Shown here piece after piece: positions 16,785 to 26,364 of a DNA stretch of 53,799 bases. The first letter of the stretch is position 1, and every line of letters begins with the position of its first letter. The notes below the pieces were generated by a model. That model saw only the letters and a list, made by a program, of their open reading frames with translations, searched no databases and had not been told where the DNA came from. The DNA is from Halomonas campaniensis (lineage in GTDB: Bacteria > Pseudomonadota > Gammaproteobacteria > Pseudomonadales > Halomonadaceae), in contig NZ_JPUA01000011.1 in NCBI RefSeq assembly GCF_002211105.1, positions 33,392 through 87,190 on the forward strand, written 5' to 3'. Made by a program: the position numbers and the translations under genes.

Positions 16785-18011
16785 GTGCCACCGATGACCG
16801 CTAACCGACATTACCGCTGGGTTATTCTGCTGATAGCCACCCTGGCTCAAGCAGCGGCGTGTTTCTTCGTTCAGGGTATCGGCGCCATCAGCGTTTATAT
16901 ACAGGCCGATATGGGGCTCTCCGCATTTCAGATTGGGGCGCTGGTTTCGGCGGCTCAGTTGGTGCCTTTAGTTGGGCTGTTGGTTGCCGGGGAGTTGCTG
17001 GACAGGTTCAGTGAGCGTTTGGTGGTGGGGGGAGGCACCCTCGTCGTGGGCATCGCGCTTAGCGCGACCGTACTGGCTGAGAGTTACTGGGCCATGCTGC
17101 TGTTTTTGGTCATCGTAGGGGCGGGCTACAGTACCGCCCAGCCTGGCGGTAGCAAATCGGTAGCTGCCTGGTTCGATAAATCCCAGCGTGGCTTTGCTAT
17201 GGGCATTCGTCAGGCAGGCTTGCCCATGGGCGGGGCGCTGGCGGCGATCATGCTGCCAACCGTCGCTATCACCTGGGGATGGCGCGCCTCTTTTCTGGTG
17301 GGCGGGCTGATTGCGATCTTCGGGGCGTTGGTCTTTATGCTTTTTTACCGTGCCCCTGGTGGCGTGGTGCCGGTCGCAAAAGCCTCTGAAGGTAGCGTAA
17401 CAAACGTCGTCTTATCGCGATTGGCGATGATTCGCGAACCGGTCATGAAACAGATCATGGCGTCCGGTATTAGTCTGATCTCGGTTCAGTACGGTATTTT
17501 GATTTTTACCGTGCTCTATCTGCATAGCCGTTTGCAGATGGAGGTGCTGCAGGCGGCGACGTTGCTATTCGTAGCCCAGGGAGCTGGGGTTGCCGGACGT
17601 ATTTTGCTGGCGGCCTGGAGCGACCGCTGTCGCTCGCGCTATTTTCCGGTCATGGTGTGCATGGTAGCGGTAATCGTCGGGTTGCTGGTATTGGTTTGGT
17701 TACCGCTCAGTTCAATGTTTATGCTGGGTTGCTTGATGGGCTGGTTGGGTTTCTTTGGTTTCGGCTGGTACGGCCCTTGGGTGGCTTATGTGGCGGAGTC
17801 TGCACCTGCTGATAAAACCGGCTTTGTGCTAGGCCTGGCCATGGCGATTAACCAACTGGCGATTGTATCGATACCACCACTCCTTGGGTGGCTGTTAGAT
17901 ATAAGTGGCAGCTTTATGCTCGGCTGGGGCCTGCTGATCGCTATGACGTTATTGGGGCTATTAATGACCATCCAGCGGCAAGGAGAAATTAATGAAAGCG
18001 ATCGTTTTTGA
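16785..18011 (+). CDS. MFS transporter
   Basis: The 408-residue protein has about 12 hydrophobic segments and MFS features: GELLDRFSERLVVGGG after helix 2 and the GAGYSTAQPGGSKSVAAWFD stretch typical of the anion/organic-acid branch. It likely imports or exports a small organic substrate. The first in-frame start is a GTG at 16785; an ATG at 16794 is equally plausible. The end overlaps the start of the following HAD gene by 20 bases, suggesting cotranslation with a haloacid-dehalogenase-like enzyme; a transporter for haloacids is one possibility but unproven. Confidence 0.88.
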   Translation: MPPMTANRHYRWVILLIATLAQAAACFFVQGIGAISVYIQADMGLSAFQIGALVSAAQLVPLVGLLVAGELLDRFSERLVVGGGTLVVGIALSATVLAESYWAMLLFLVIVGAGYSTAQPGGSKSVAAWFDKSQRGFAMGIRQAGLPMGGALAAIMLPTVAITWGWRASFLVGGLIAIFGALVFMLFYRAPGGVVPVAKASEGSVTNVVLSRLAMIREPVMKQIMASGISLISVQYGILIFTVLYLHSRLQMEVLQAATLLFVAQGAGVAGRILLAAWSDRCRSRYFPVMVCMVAVIVGLLVLVWLPLSSMFMLGCLMGWLGFFGFGWYGPWVAYVAESAPADKTGFVLGLAMAINQLAIVSIPPLLGWLLDISGSFMLGWGLLIAMTLLGLLMTIQRQGEINESDRF

Positions 18012-18690
18012 CGTATTTGGCACTATTGTCGATTGGCGCTCCAGTTTGATTAACCAGTTCCGGGCGTTAGAAAAAGAGTTGGGAATTGAGCTACCCAGCG
18101 AAGCGCTGACGGATCAATGGCGTCAGCATTATGCGCCCTCTATGGACCGGGTGCGTAAAGGCGAAATTCCGTGGACGGGATTGGATGATCTGCATCGGGA
18201 AAGCCTAGTCACACTGCTCAAGCAACACGGGATTACGCTAGACGAAGCGACCATTGATCGCGTCAATCACTTTTGGCACCAATTAGAGCCATGGCCGGAT
18301 GTTCAGCGCGGTCTTCAAAAATTGAAAGAGCACACCATCATCGCCACCCTGACCAACGGTAATTTATCGTTAATGGTGGACGTTGCCCGTTATGCCAAAC
18401 TGCCATGGGATATGGTGTTTTGCGCCGAGCTATTCCAGCACTATAAACCTGACCCAGAGGTCTATTTAGGGGCTTGCCGCCTGCTGCGCCTACCGCCTGA
18501 AGAGGTGATGCTATGCGCAGCACACAATTACGACCTGGCGGCTGCCCGTGCACTGGGAATGAAAACGGCGTTTATACCCCGGCGCACAGAGTATGGCCCG
18601 CAACAGAGCAAAGATTTAACAGCCGAGCAAGAATGGGATTTTGTGGCTGAAGATCTCGTCGCGTTGAGCGAGCGTCTAATAGGATACTAG
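17992..18690 (+). CDS. HAD-superfamily hydrolase, haloacid dehalogenase type II-like
   Basis: The 232-residue protein shows HAD motifs I (VFDVFGTIVDWRSS, with Asp8 as the expected nucleophile), II (TLTNGN), III (HYKPDPEVY) and IV (CAAHNYDLAAARALG). The WRSS after motif I is characteristic of L-2-haloacid dehalogenases, so dehalogenation of a 2-haloacid is a reasonable guess, with phosphatase activity as the alternative. AAGGAG precedes the ATG, which lies inside the end of the MFS gene. Confidence 0.88.
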   Translation: MKAIVFDVFGTIVDWRSSLINQFRALEKELGIELPSEALTDQWRQHYAPSMDRVRKGEIPWTGLDDLHRESLVTLLKQHGITLDEATIDRVNHFWHQLEPWPDVQRGLQKLKEHTIIATLTNGNLSLMVDVARYAKLPWDMVFCAELFQHYKPDPEVYLGACRLLRLPPEEVMLCAAHNYDLAAARALGMKTAFIPRRTEYGPQQSKDLTAEQEWDFVAEDLVALSERLIGY

Positions 18691-18773
18691 CCATTTCGTG
18701 CGCCCGCAGTGTCCTCAACAATAGATCCATTCGCCGACGGTTAACCAAAACTTAGCTAAAAGATGGAACAGTC

Positions 18774-20201
18774 ATGTACCCGTTAGCAGCCCAATGGATA
18801 GTGGGTCTACTCAGAGATAGACATATCCCGTTTCAAATCTGCGGAGGGCTCGCCGCAAAGGGCTATGGTGCTGACCGAGCGCTGAATGATATTGACCTGT
18901 TTGTCCCCGATGAGCATTTTATGACAGTGGTGCAGGCAGGGCAGGCGCACATATCCAAACCCGCGGCGCACTACTGCGAAGAGGGATGGGATTTAACCTA
19001 TGTCCAGTTCAAGTATGAAGACATTAAGGTGGAAGTAGGCAACGCCGCAGGCGCACATATTTTAGATGCCGCCAGCCAGACTTGGGTACCGCTCGATATA
19101 GCTTTTGATCGTTATGAAACCGTCAATTTATTGGGCCTTGCGCTTCCCCTGATGTTGAAGGAAGACTTGATCCGGTATAAATCTATGCTATCAAGGCCAG
19201 TGGATATCGACGATGTTCGTGCCTTAAAATCGGAGATTAAGATGCAAGCGTCAGTCTATGACAAATGCGGAGATCCAACGGTTCTGCGCTATGCGGATGT
19301 TCCTGACCCAGAGCTCGGAGCATTTGACGTGCTCATTGAAGTTCAGGCGATCTCGATAGAGGGTGGTGATTTAATCAACCGCCAGATGACGCCCCCTCCC
19401 CGAGTAGATTACATTGTGGGATATGCAGCGGCAGGCGTTGTCGTTGCATTGGGTAGCGGGGTGAGTACGCGCAAGGTTGGTGACAGAGTAACGAGCTTCG
19501 GATTGGATGGCTCGCATGCAACACTACGCGCTATTCCCGAAAGCCAGACTTGGCTCGTTCCAGATGGCGTTGATATTGCTGAGGCTGCGGTGTTGCCCAT
19601 ATCCTTTGGCACCGCACATCACTGCTTATTCGCGCGCGGTGCACTCCAGAGTGGAGAGACCGTTTTAATACAGGCCGGTGCGGGTGGTGTCGGTATTGCC
19701 GCTATTCAACTTGCGAAACGGATGGGCGCTATTGTCATCACCGTTTCAAGCGGCTCGGAAAGGCTTGCGAAACTCACATCACTTGGCGCTGATTATGTAA
19801 TCGACCATCAAAGAGAAGACGTGGTTAAGGCAGTGTTTGAGTACACACAGGGCAGGGGCGTTGATCTCGCTATTGATCCTGTCGGATCGACTTTGCAGAC
19901 TTCGCTTCAGTCGCTGGCCCCTGAAGGGCGACTGGTTTTCGTCGGTAATGCGGGAGGCGGCGAGCTCACTGTGGATCTCTGGCCAGCGCTACAGGCCAAT
20001 CACTCTCTTTTTGGCGTCTTTATGGGCACACAATTCGGGTACCCAAACGTCGCTGCCACGGTGGATCGTATGCTCGACGATGTCGCTAACGCCAATCTCA
20101 AGGTTCTTATAGACCGGCGCTTTCCTTTGGAGAAAGCGGTCGATGCCCACGAGTATGCTGAACGTGGAAAGCCGTTTGGTCGGGTGGTTATGCATCCTTG
20201 A
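18774..20201 (+). CDS. fused ORF: nucleotidyltransferase-like domain plus quinone oxidoreductase
   Basis: The 475-residue frame joins two unrelated proteins. Residues 1-155 resemble stand-alone nucleotidyltransferase-like (MazG-related) proteins (ICGGLAAKGYGADRALNDID). Residues 157-475 are a complete MDR-type oxidoreductase. At the junction the second protein has its own Met and a GGAG 6 bases before it, while a TAA at 19238-19240 is out of frame by one base. Adding one C at about 19222 would end the first protein at that TAA. I think two genes were fused by a one-base deletion or by a sequence error, but a real fusion cannot be excluded. Confidence 0.75.
   Translation: MYPLAAQWIVGLLRDRHIPFQICGGLAAKGYGADRALNDIDLFVPDEHFMTVVQAGQAHISKPAAHYCEEGWDLTYVQFKYEDIKVEVGNAAGAHILDAASQTWVPLDIAFDRYETVNLLGLALPLMLKEDLIRYKSMLSRPVDIDDVRALKSEIKMQASVYDKCGDPTVLRYADVPDPELGAFDVLIEVQAISIEGGDLINRQMTPPPRVDYIVGYAAAGVVVALGSGVSTRKVGDRVTSFGLDGSHATLRAIPESQTWLVPDGVDIAEAAVLPISFGTAHHCLFARGALQSGETVLIQAGAGGVGIAAIQLAKRMGAIVITVSSGSERLAKLTSLGADYVIDHQREDVVKAVFEYTQGRGVDLAIDPVGSTLQTSLQSLAPEGRLVFVGNAGGGELTVDLWPALQANHSLFGVFMGTQFGYPNVAATVDRMLDDVANANLKVLIDRRFPLEKAVDAHEYAERGKPFGRVVMHP
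19242..20201 (+). CDS. zinc-independent MDR oxidoreductase (quinone reductase-like), internal start
   Basis: Starting at the internal ATG with GGAG 6 bases upstream, the 319-residue product is a full-length MDR protein: MQASVYDKCGDPTVLRYADV, the catalytic-domain VGYAAAGVVVALGSGV, and the NADPH-binding IQAGAGGVGIAAIQLA. The structural zinc Cys cluster is absent, as in quinone oxidoreductases. It would reduce quinones or enones with NADPH in the cytoplasm. It is listed separately because this is likely the natural gene, independent of the nucleotidyltransferase domain fused to it. Confidence 0.8.
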   Translation: MQASVYDKCGDPTVLRYADVPDPELGAFDVLIEVQAISIEGGDLINRQMTPPPRVDYIVGYAAAGVVVALGSGVSTRKVGDRVTSFGLDGSHATLRAIPESQTWLVPDGVDIAEAAVLPISFGTAHHCLFARGALQSGETVLIQAGAGGVGIAAIQLAKRMGAIVITVSSGSERLAKLTSLGADYVIDHQREDVVKAVFEYTQGRGVDLAIDPVGSTLQTSLQSLAPEGRLVFVGNAGGGELTVDLWPALQANHSLFGVFMGTQFGYPNVAATVDRMLDDVANANLKVLIDRRFPLEKAVDAHEYAERGKPFGRVVMHP

Positions 20202-20211
20202 TACTCCTCTT

Positions 20212-21096
20212 CTAGATCCCCGCACTCTCCTTAACCACTGCGTCACGTAACGTTTCAGCGAAGCTTGCCAGGGCGGGTGTCCAGGACTCCGGTTCGGGGG
20301 CGACAAAATAGGTATCGATATTGGCGATGGACGTGGGCAATTCCAGCGTGTGAATCTCGAACCGGTGCTGGTGGGCTTCAACCGTCCCACGGGGCAGCAC
20401 CGTGTAACCCATCCCGGCAGCAACGCAGCCAAGCATCGCGTCCAGCGAACCGAACTCGAAGATTCGGCCTGCATTGACGCCGTAGGATGCCAGCAACAGC
20501 TCGATACGCTGGCGGTAGCTGCACCCCTGGCGAAACGCCAAGAAAGCAGACGTCAGCAGTTCTTGTGAAGAGGGCATCTTCGTCATAGGCGTTGAGCCTA
20601 CTAAGACAAGCTGCTCGCTAAACGCTTTGAGCGAGTGGTAGCGGCCATGCTCAAGCCTCCCGGCCACGAAGACACAGTCCACCTGCCCGTTAAGCAACAA
20701 CTCGACCAGCTCAGCCGTGGGCCCGGTCTTTATCTGGATATCAACGTCAGGCTGCGCTGCGTGGTACGCCGCCAGTATCGGCGGAAGGCGCAACGCCGTC
20801 GTGGTCTCCATGGCGCCTATGCGCAGCCGCCCACACGCCTTCTCCTGGCCTTTGAACAGCGACACCGCTTCATCGTGGGCCGTTAGCATGCGCTCGGCGT
20901 ACTCCACCAGCGCCAATCCGGCGCTGGTAGGGCGAACGCGCCCTGCACGGTGAATAAGCTGTACGCCTAACTCTTCCTCAAGTTTCTTGATGTGGGCCGT
21001 TACATTGGATTGCACCGTGTGCAGCTGTTTGGCCGCCGTCACGAAGCTGCCGGTTTCGGCCACGGCCATGAATAGTCGCAGTGATTTTAATTGCAC
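20212..21096 (-). CDS. LysR-family transcriptional regulator
   Basis: The product from GTG at 21096 is 294 residues, the usual LysR length. The HTH (SFVTAAKQLHTVQSNVTAHI) is followed by an effector domain of two alpha/beta lobes. The GTG has GGGAG about 8 bases upstream; an in-frame ATG at 21144 would place odd residues before the HTH. It is divergent from the MFS-GST operon, with an inverted repeat in between, so it probably controls that operon. Confidence 0.9.
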   Translation of the reverse strand: MQLKSLRLFMAVAETGSFVTAAKQLHTVQSNVTAHIKKLEEELGVQLIHRAGRVRPTSAGLALVEYAERMLTAHDEAVSLFKGQEKACGRLRIGAMETTTALRLPPILAAYHAAQPDVDIQIKTGPTAELVELLLNGQVDCVFVAGRLEHGRYHSLKAFSEQLVLVGSTPMTKMPSSQELLTSAFLAFRQGCSYRQRIELLLASYGVNAGRIFEFGSLDAMLGCVAAGMGYTVLPRGTVEAHQHRFEIHTLELPTSIANIDTYFVAPEPESWTPALASFAETLRDAVVKESAGI

Positions 21097-21144
21097 GCGC
21101 CGTCTCCCTGTCAGGCTATCTTTAAACAAGATAGTAGCCATCAA

Positions 21145-21168
21145 AACTAATCGTTTCTAGAAATAGTT
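21145..21168. promoter_or_regulatory. inverted repeat in the LysR-MFS intergenic region
   Basis: AACTA (21145-21149) and TAGTT (21164-21168) flank the perfect 10-bp palindrome TTTCTAGAAA (21154-21163). This is a plausible LysR operator between divergent genes; binding is inferred. Confidence 0.4.
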
Positions 21169-21242
21169 CCTCACGCGTAGTCTGGCTGTGTACTAACGCG
21201 CTGCCCACCTTGCCCGAAAGGGGGCACGAATAAGGACACAAC

Positions 21243-22478
21243 ATGATGAATCGAACACTTACTACCCACGATCTGCCCGCCCTGATGACAGGGATAATGG
21301 CGACCCTGGCGGGGATTGGCATTGCGCGGTTCGCCTATACGCCGCTATTGCCTGCGATTATTCAAGAGGGCTGGTTCACCGCTAGCCAAGGCGCCTACCT
21401 TGGAGCTGCCAACCTGCTGGGCTACTTTATCGGCGCACTCGCCGCCCACTCGCTGAGTGAGCGTTTTTCTCCTCGCTTAGTCATCGGCGCAAGCTTCGCG
21501 GCTATTGCTCTCAGCTTTATGCTTTGCGCTGGGGCGGGTGGTTTCGCCTGGTTCTTCTTTTGGCGATTGGTATCCGGTATGGCCGGAGCCGTTTTAATGG
21601 TGATTGGCCCTTCGCTGGCGCTGGCGGCCACGCCGCCTGAAAGGCGAGCCAGTGTGGGTGCCATGGTGTTTACCGGTATTGGCCTCGGCGCGCTGCTTTC
21701 GGCCTCCATTGTGCCCATGCTTCTTGAATTAAGCCTAACGGTCACCTGGGGCACGCTGGGGTTGCTTTGCATTGCGGTGGGTCTTTTAGGTGACTGGGGA
21801 GTTAACCACTTATCCGTAGCCTCACCTTCGGCAGCTAGCTCATCGGCCAATAGCCAAAAGGGCGTTGCGGGAGTCAAGCTAGTGGTGTGGTTGGTCATCG
21901 GCGCCTATGCCCTGGACGCGGTCGGGTTTGTGCCCCATACCGTGTTCTGGGTGGACTATCTTGCTAGGGAAAACGCCCTGGGTAATCACGCCGCTTCCCT
22001 ACAGTGGGGCATCTTCGGCTTGGGCGCCGTATGTGGGCCGCTGATGGTGGGCGCCTTGGCGCATCGAGTGGGTTGGCATCGGGGCTTAGCGATTGCCTTT
22101 GTGGCGAAGGCTGCCGCTGTATCGCTGCCGGTATTTTCGCTAGCACTGCTCAGTCAATCCGTCTCCTCCTTTATGGTGGGGGCGATGATCCCCGGCATTG
22201 TCGCACTCACCTCTGGGCGCATTGCTGAGTTGGTAGGGCCAACCGCCCATAAGAAGCTCTGGGGGCAGGCAACCGCTGCTTTTGCTGCTGCCCAAGCGCT
22301 GGCGGGATATGCCATGTCTGCGCTTTATGGTGCATGGGAGACCTACGCGCCGCTATTTGCCATCAGCGGCTTCATGCTTGCAGCAGGCTTTTTGTTGGTG
22401 CTGCTTAGCCGTGGTGTACAGCAACGTCACGCGCACCTTACTACTCAGCAATCTACATCACACCCAGGGAGGCAATAA
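21243..22478 (+). CDS. MFS transporter, YbfB/YjiJ family
   Basis: The 411-residue membrane protein has about 12 helices. The N-terminus (MATLAGIGIARFAYTPLLPA) is the hallmark of the YbfB/YjiJ subfamily of sugar/drug-like MFS proteins. The substrate is unknown. Starts at 21243 and 21246 are adjacent Met codons after AAGGACAC. The stop overlaps the GST start (TAATG), suggesting a coupled operon, possibly for export or detoxification of an electrophile. Confidence 0.92.
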   Translation: MMNRTLTTHDLPALMTGIMATLAGIGIARFAYTPLLPAIIQEGWFTASQGAYLGAANLLGYFIGALAAHSLSERFSPRLVIGASFAAIALSFMLCAGAGGFAWFFFWRLVSGMAGAVLMVIGPSLALAATPPERRASVGAMVFTGIGLGALLSASIVPMLLELSLTVTWGTLGLLCIAVGLLGDWGVNHLSVASPSAASSSANSQKGVAGVKLVVWLVIGAYALDAVGFVPHTVFWVDYLARENALGNHAASLQWGIFGLGAVCGPLMVGALAHRVGWHRGLAIAFVAKAAAVSLPVFSLALLSQSVSSFMVGAMIPGIVALTSGRIAELVGPTAHKKLWGQATAAFAAAQALAGYAMSALYGAWETYAPLFAISGFMLAAGFLLVLLSRGVQQRHAHLTTQQSTSHPGRQ

Positions 22479-23080
22479 TGGAACTCTACCTGAACACCAC
22501 ATCACCCTATGCGCGCCTGGCGCGAATCGTTTTACTGGAAAAAGGCCTAGCGGAAAGCGTCACGCTGAAGTGGTGCGACCCTTGGGCAGACGATGCCGAT
22601 CTATTAAAGGCCAACCCCGCCGGGCGTATTCCCGCGCTGGTAACGGAGGAGGGCACCACGCTAAGCGAATCCATGCTAATTGCCGTTTACCTGGATGGCG
22701 TTAGCCCTAACAAGCCGATGATTGCCCAAGACAGTTTGGGTGAGGTGTTGCACCTGGCAGGGCTTGGCCAAAACCTGATGGATGCCGCGTTCAACACCGT
22801 GATTGCCAGAAAGCATTACGGCAATGGGATTGATGATAGCGAGCTGGGGCAGAGGCGTTCGCGGGCCATTCAGCGGCTATTAAAGCAGCTGGACGGTGAG
22901 CTTGGCGAAATACAACAGACCTCAACTATCAATCTGGGTCACATCGCCACCGCAGTGGCGCTGGATTATCTCGCCTTCAGGCTGCCAGAGGCGAACTGGA
23001 AAGAAGAGTATCCAGAGTTACAGGAATGGCATGCTGGTGTGACAGCACGTGCAAGCTTTGAACAGACTGCATTCAGTTAG
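22478..23080 (+). CDS. glutathione S-transferase family protein
   Basis: The 200-residue protein has an N-terminal thioredoxin-fold GST domain (MELYLNTTSPYARLARIVLL, NPAGRIPALV and the glutathione-contacting SES motif near residue 67), then an all-helical C-terminal domain. It probably conjugates glutathione to small electrophiles in the cytoplasm. It is translationally coupled to the upstream MFS gene. Confidence 0.92.
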   Translation: MELYLNTTSPYARLARIVLLEKGLAESVTLKWCDPWADDADLLKANPAGRIPALVTEEGTTLSESMLIAVYLDGVSPNKPMIAQDSLGEVLHLAGLGQNLMDAAFNTVIARKHYGNGIDDSELGQRRSRAIQRLLKQLDGELGEIQQTSTINLGHIATAVALDYLAFRLPEANWKEEYPELQEWHAGVTARASFEQTAFS

Positions 23081-23282
23081 TATCGCTGATTGGCACCAGC
23101 CATTATCCAAATTGCCCCCCCCCCGCGCTTATCACTCATTTCAGGCTGCATATTCAAAATAAGAATATTAAATAATATTTTTATGCTTTTTAGTAAATTA
23201 AGGATGCACTAAAATGGTGCCCTTTCTGAGCCAAGCCACTGGGCGCCTACCGCCGTGTTAGGCCAAAGATAGGGATATCACC
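23081..23282. other. intergenic region with a 10-C homopolymer and AT-rich promoter-like stretch
   Basis: The 202 bases contain a run of ten C (23115-23124), then an AT-rich stretch ending in TAAAAT (about 23210-23215), which could be the -10 element of the mmuP promoter although no good -35 is seen. AGGG lies about 8 bases before the mmuP ATG. Confidence 0.3.
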
Positions 23283-24725
23283 ATGAGTGAGCCAGTAAGT
23301 GATCAAGAAGAGGCGCACTTCAAGCGCAGTATGCAGACGCGCCATTTGGTGATGCTCTCCTTGGGGGGCGTGATTGGCACCGGGCTGTTTTTGAGTTCCG
23401 GTTATACCGTGCAGCAGGCTGGGCCTATTGGGGCGGTGTTGGCCTATCTGGTGGGTGGCATCGTTGCCTGGCTGGTGATGATGTGCCTGGGCGAGCTGGC
23501 GGTGCATATGCCAAATTCAGGCGCCTTCAGCGCGCATGCCAGCCGCTATATCGGCCCCGGCACCGGCTACATGGTGGCTTGGATGTACTGGCTCACCTGG
23601 ACGGTGGCGCTAGGTTCAGAGTTCACCGCGGCGGCGGTCTTTATGGGGCGCTGGTTTCCCGACATCCCCGGCTGGTACTGGAGCGGCATGTTTGCGGCGA
23701 TTGTTTTTGGCGTTAATGCGTTTACCTCGCGCTTCTTTGCCGAGTCTGAGTTCTGGCTTTCACTGATCAAAGTGATTGCGGTGGTGGTGTTTGTGCTGGT
23801 GGGCGCCGTGGCGATCATTGGCTGGGTACCGCTGCATGATGCCGCTGGCGCTGAGGTCGCCTCACCGGGCCTTTCGGCACTGTGGGGAGAGGGCGCCATG
23901 CCGCCCAACCTGATGGCCATTGGTACCGCCTTACTGGCAGTGATGTTTGCCTTTTCCGGCACCGAGCTGATTGGCATTGCCGCCGGAGAAACGGTAGACC
24001 CGGCCCGCAATGTACCCAAAGCGATCCGCGCGACCCTGTGGCGATTGATCCTGTTTTTCGTCGGCACCATCGTCGTGATTGCGGCGCTGCTACCCCAGGA
24101 TCAAGCCGGACTCAGTCAAAGCCCCTTTGTGGCTGTATTCCAGCGCCTTGGCGTGCCGGGTGCAGCCGATATCATGAATTTCGTGATCATTACCGCGCTG
24201 CTGTCGGCGGCCAATTCCGGGCTTTATGCCTCGTCGCGCATGCTATGGACGCTCGCTGACCAAGGCACCTTGCCCAAGTCGCTTGGCCGCCTCAACAAGC
24301 GTGGCATTCCGATGAATGCCCTGCTACTCAGCATGGTCGGCGGCCTGGGCGCGCTGTTCTCCAGCGTGTATGCCCCTGAAACCGTCTATTTGGTTCTGGT
24401 CTCGATTTCTGGTTTGGCCGTGGTGGTGGTCTGGATGGCGATTGCGCTCAGCCAGTTTAACTTCCGGCGCCACTACCTGCGTGAAGGCGGGCAACTGAAG
24501 GATCTGGTTTATCGCACGCCGTTCTACCCCTGGGTGCCGATTATTGCGTTTGCAGCCTGTCTGGCCGCGTGCATTGGCATTGCCTTCGATCCGCATCAAC
24601 GCGTTGCGCTCTATTTCGGTGTGCCTTTCATTGGCCTGTGCTACCTGGTGCACTATGTGCGCCACCGTTCGGCCTCCCAACGTTCTGAACCTTTGCCCAA
24701 CGCCGTTGAGGAAAACACCGTATGA
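23283..24725 (+). CDS. mmuP: S-methylmethionine permease (AAT/APC family)
   Basis: The 480-residue protein belongs to the amino-acid transporter (AAT) branch of the APC superfamily with 12 predicted helices. The first helix region ([20 protein letters not shown]) and [13 protein letters not shown] are characteristic. General AAT transporters share these motifs, so the specific assignment rests on the next gene, mmuM, which starts 4 bases before this gene ends. MmuP imports S-methylmethionine across the inner membrane. Confidence 0.85.
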   Translation: MSEPVSDQEEAHFKRSMQTRHLVMLSLGGVIGTGLFLSSGYTVQQAGPIGAVLAYLVGGIVAWLVMMCLGELAVHMPNSGAFSAHASRYIGPGTGYMVAWMYWLTWTVALGSEFTAAAVFMGRWFPDIPGWYWSGMFAAIVFGVNAFTSRFFAESEFWLSLIKVIAVVVFVLVGAVAIIGWVPLHDAAGAEVASPGLSALWGEGAMPPNLMAIGTALLAVMFAFSGTELIGIAAGETVDPARNVPKAIRATLWRLILFFVGTIVVIAALLPQDQAGLSQSPFVAVFQRLGVPGAADIMNFVIITALLSAANSGLYASSRMLWTLADQGTLPKSLGRLNKRGIPMNALLLSMVGGLGALFSSVYAPETVYLVLVSISGLAVVVVWMAIALSQFNFRRHYLREGGQLKDLVYRTPFYPWVPIIAFAACLAACIGIAFDPHQRVALYFGVPFIGLCYLVHYVRHRSASQRSEPLPNAVEENTV

Positions 24726-25681
24726 ATGAGTTGAATCCAATCAAAGCCCTGTTGGCCGACGTGCCCTTTATGGTTATCGACGGCGCCATGGCCACCGAGC
24801 TGGAAGCGCTAGGCTGTGACCTCAATGACGCCCTCTGGTCGGCGCGCTTGTTGGCGCAAGCCCCGGAGAAGATTCGTCAGGTTCATCAGGCGTATTTTGA
24901 AGCCGGTGCCGATTGTGCGATTACCGCCAGCTATCAGGCCACGGTGCCGGGTTTTATGCAGGCGGGAATGACGGCAGAAGAGGCGCGAGCATTGATTCAG
25001 CTATCGGTCACTTTGGCGCAGCAGGCACGGGATGCCGTCTGGCAGCCCGGTCAAACCGATCGCCCCAAACCGCTAGTGGCAGCATCCGTCGGCCCTTATG
25101 GCGCGTATCTGGCGGACGGCAGTGAATACCGAGGCGGCTATGATCTGGATCGCGCCGGGCTGGTCGAGTTTCACCGTGAGCGTTTTGAACTCTTGCTGGC
25201 GGCGAGGGCGGATCTACTGGCCGCTGAAACCTTGCCCTCATTAGAGGAAGCGCTGGCGATCACCGATCTGCTGGCCGAGCACCCCGGCGCCCAGGCTTGG
25301 GTCACCTTCTCGGCGAAGGATGGCCAACATATCAGCGATGGCACGCCGATCGAGGAGTGTGCGGCAGCTTTGGCCAACTGCCCGGGCGTAGCGGCAATCG
25401 GTGTGAACTGTACGGCCCTGGCCCATATTGAATCGCTGATTCAGTCGATCCGCCGTCAGTGCGATCTGCCTATATTGGTCTATCCCAACTCTGGGGAAGT
25501 GTACGACGCAGTGACCAAAACCTGGCACCCGGCCCAATGCGATCATACCGCTGCGGATATTTCCGGGTTGGCACAAGGCGTTGAGCATTGGCTGGCGGCA
25601 GGCGCGTCAGGCATTGGCGGATGCTGCCGGACGACACCAGAGGATATTCAGGCGCTGGCTGAGTGGCGGCGGTCACGCTAA
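24722..25681 (+). CDS. mmuM: homocysteine S-methyltransferase
   Basis: MmuM transfers a methyl group from S-methylmethionine to homocysteine, giving two methionines. The 319-residue protein has the [12 protein letters not shown] start, the zinc-binding Cys of GVNCTA and the paired Cys in [13 protein letters not shown]. It overlaps mmuP by 4 bases (ATGA), giving a two-gene salvage operon for plant-derived or algal S-methylmethionine. Confidence 0.95.
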   Translation: MNELNPIKALLADVPFMVIDGAMATELEALGCDLNDALWSARLLAQAPEKIRQVHQAYFEAGADCAITASYQATVPGFMQAGMTAEEARALIQLSVTLAQQARDAVWQPGQTDRPKPLVAASVGPYGAYLADGSEYRGGYDLDRAGLVEFHRERFELLLAARADLLAAETLPSLEEALAITDLLAEHPGAQAWVTFSAKDGQHISDGTPIEECAAALANCPGVAAIGVNCTALAHIESLIQSIRRQCDLPILVYPNSGEVYDAVTKTWHPAQCDHTAADISGLAQGVEHWLAAGASGIGGCCRTTPEDIQALAEWRRSR

Positions 25682-25726
25682 CTTAGTTAGGCCTTAATGC
25701 TGAGTCTCGGCACGTAACTTTTCTAC

Positions 25727-25942
25727 CTATTCGACGGGCATCTCTTCGATGTCCGCGATTGTCTGATCATCCATTTCTGTGCGAGCGAGCAGCTTCCGAG
25801 CCGCGTTGCGTTTGCTTTCCAGAGTACGTTGCCCACTTCCCTGAACCCTTTCTTGCTGTCCTTTCTCAAAACCCAAGCATTTATTACTCCAGTCAAAGAC
25901 ATTGGTAGGGGGTACCAATGGCATCAACATGACCCAGGTCAT
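25727..25942 (-). pseudogene. C-terminal remnant of an Rpn/transposase-like PD-(D/E)XK nuclease
   Basis: The 71-codon open frame contains FEKGQQERVQGSGQRTLESK and ARKLLARTEMDDQTIADIEE, which resemble the charged EKG-rich tail and last helices of Rpn-family recombination-promoting nucleases. No nuclease core is present. The stretch 25682-26040 holds nothing else I can identify. It is probably a remnant. Confidence 0.4.
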
Positions 25943-26040
25943 GCTCGTAGCCTAAAGTTTGATGAGGAGAGCATGGGATTCAACGAACTTTGCTGCTAGG
26001 CTCATTTTACTAGAGCTTAAAAGCCGCAGGGAACAACCGA

Positions 26041-26364
26041 ATGCCACAGGCACCTCGCATCGAGCTTCATCCCGTTAGCCAACGCGTGCAGGTGCATGTT
26101 GATGGCAAGCTACTTGCTGACTCGACCAACACTCTCGAACTCCGCGAGCGCGGCTACCCGCCACGCCACTACTTCCCACGCGAAGACGTGCGGATGGATT
26201 TGCTTAACACCTCAGAAACGTCGACCCACTGCCCGTTTAAAGGCAGCACGGTGTATTTCTCGCTAGGCGAAAATAAAGATATTGCCTGGAGCTATGAACA
26301 GCCGATTGAAGGGATGGAGGCTATAACGGGTAAGGTGGCGTTTTATGAGCAAATTAGCAAATGA
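26041..26364 (+). CDS. DUF427-domain protein
   Basis: The 107-residue protein matches the small beta-rich DUF427 family (RIELHPVSQRVQVHVDGKLL, YFPREDVRMDLL, HCPFKGSTVYFSL). Its function is unknown; the fold is a compact barrel. AGGGA lies about 8 bases upstream of the ATG. It is the last ordinary-composition gene before the AT-rich cassette region. Confidence 0.9.
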   Translation: MPQAPRIELHPVSQRVQVHVDGKLLADSTNTLELRERGYPPRHYFPREDVRMDLLNTSETSTHCPFKGSTVYFSLGENKDIAWSYEQPIEGMEAITGKVAFYEQISK

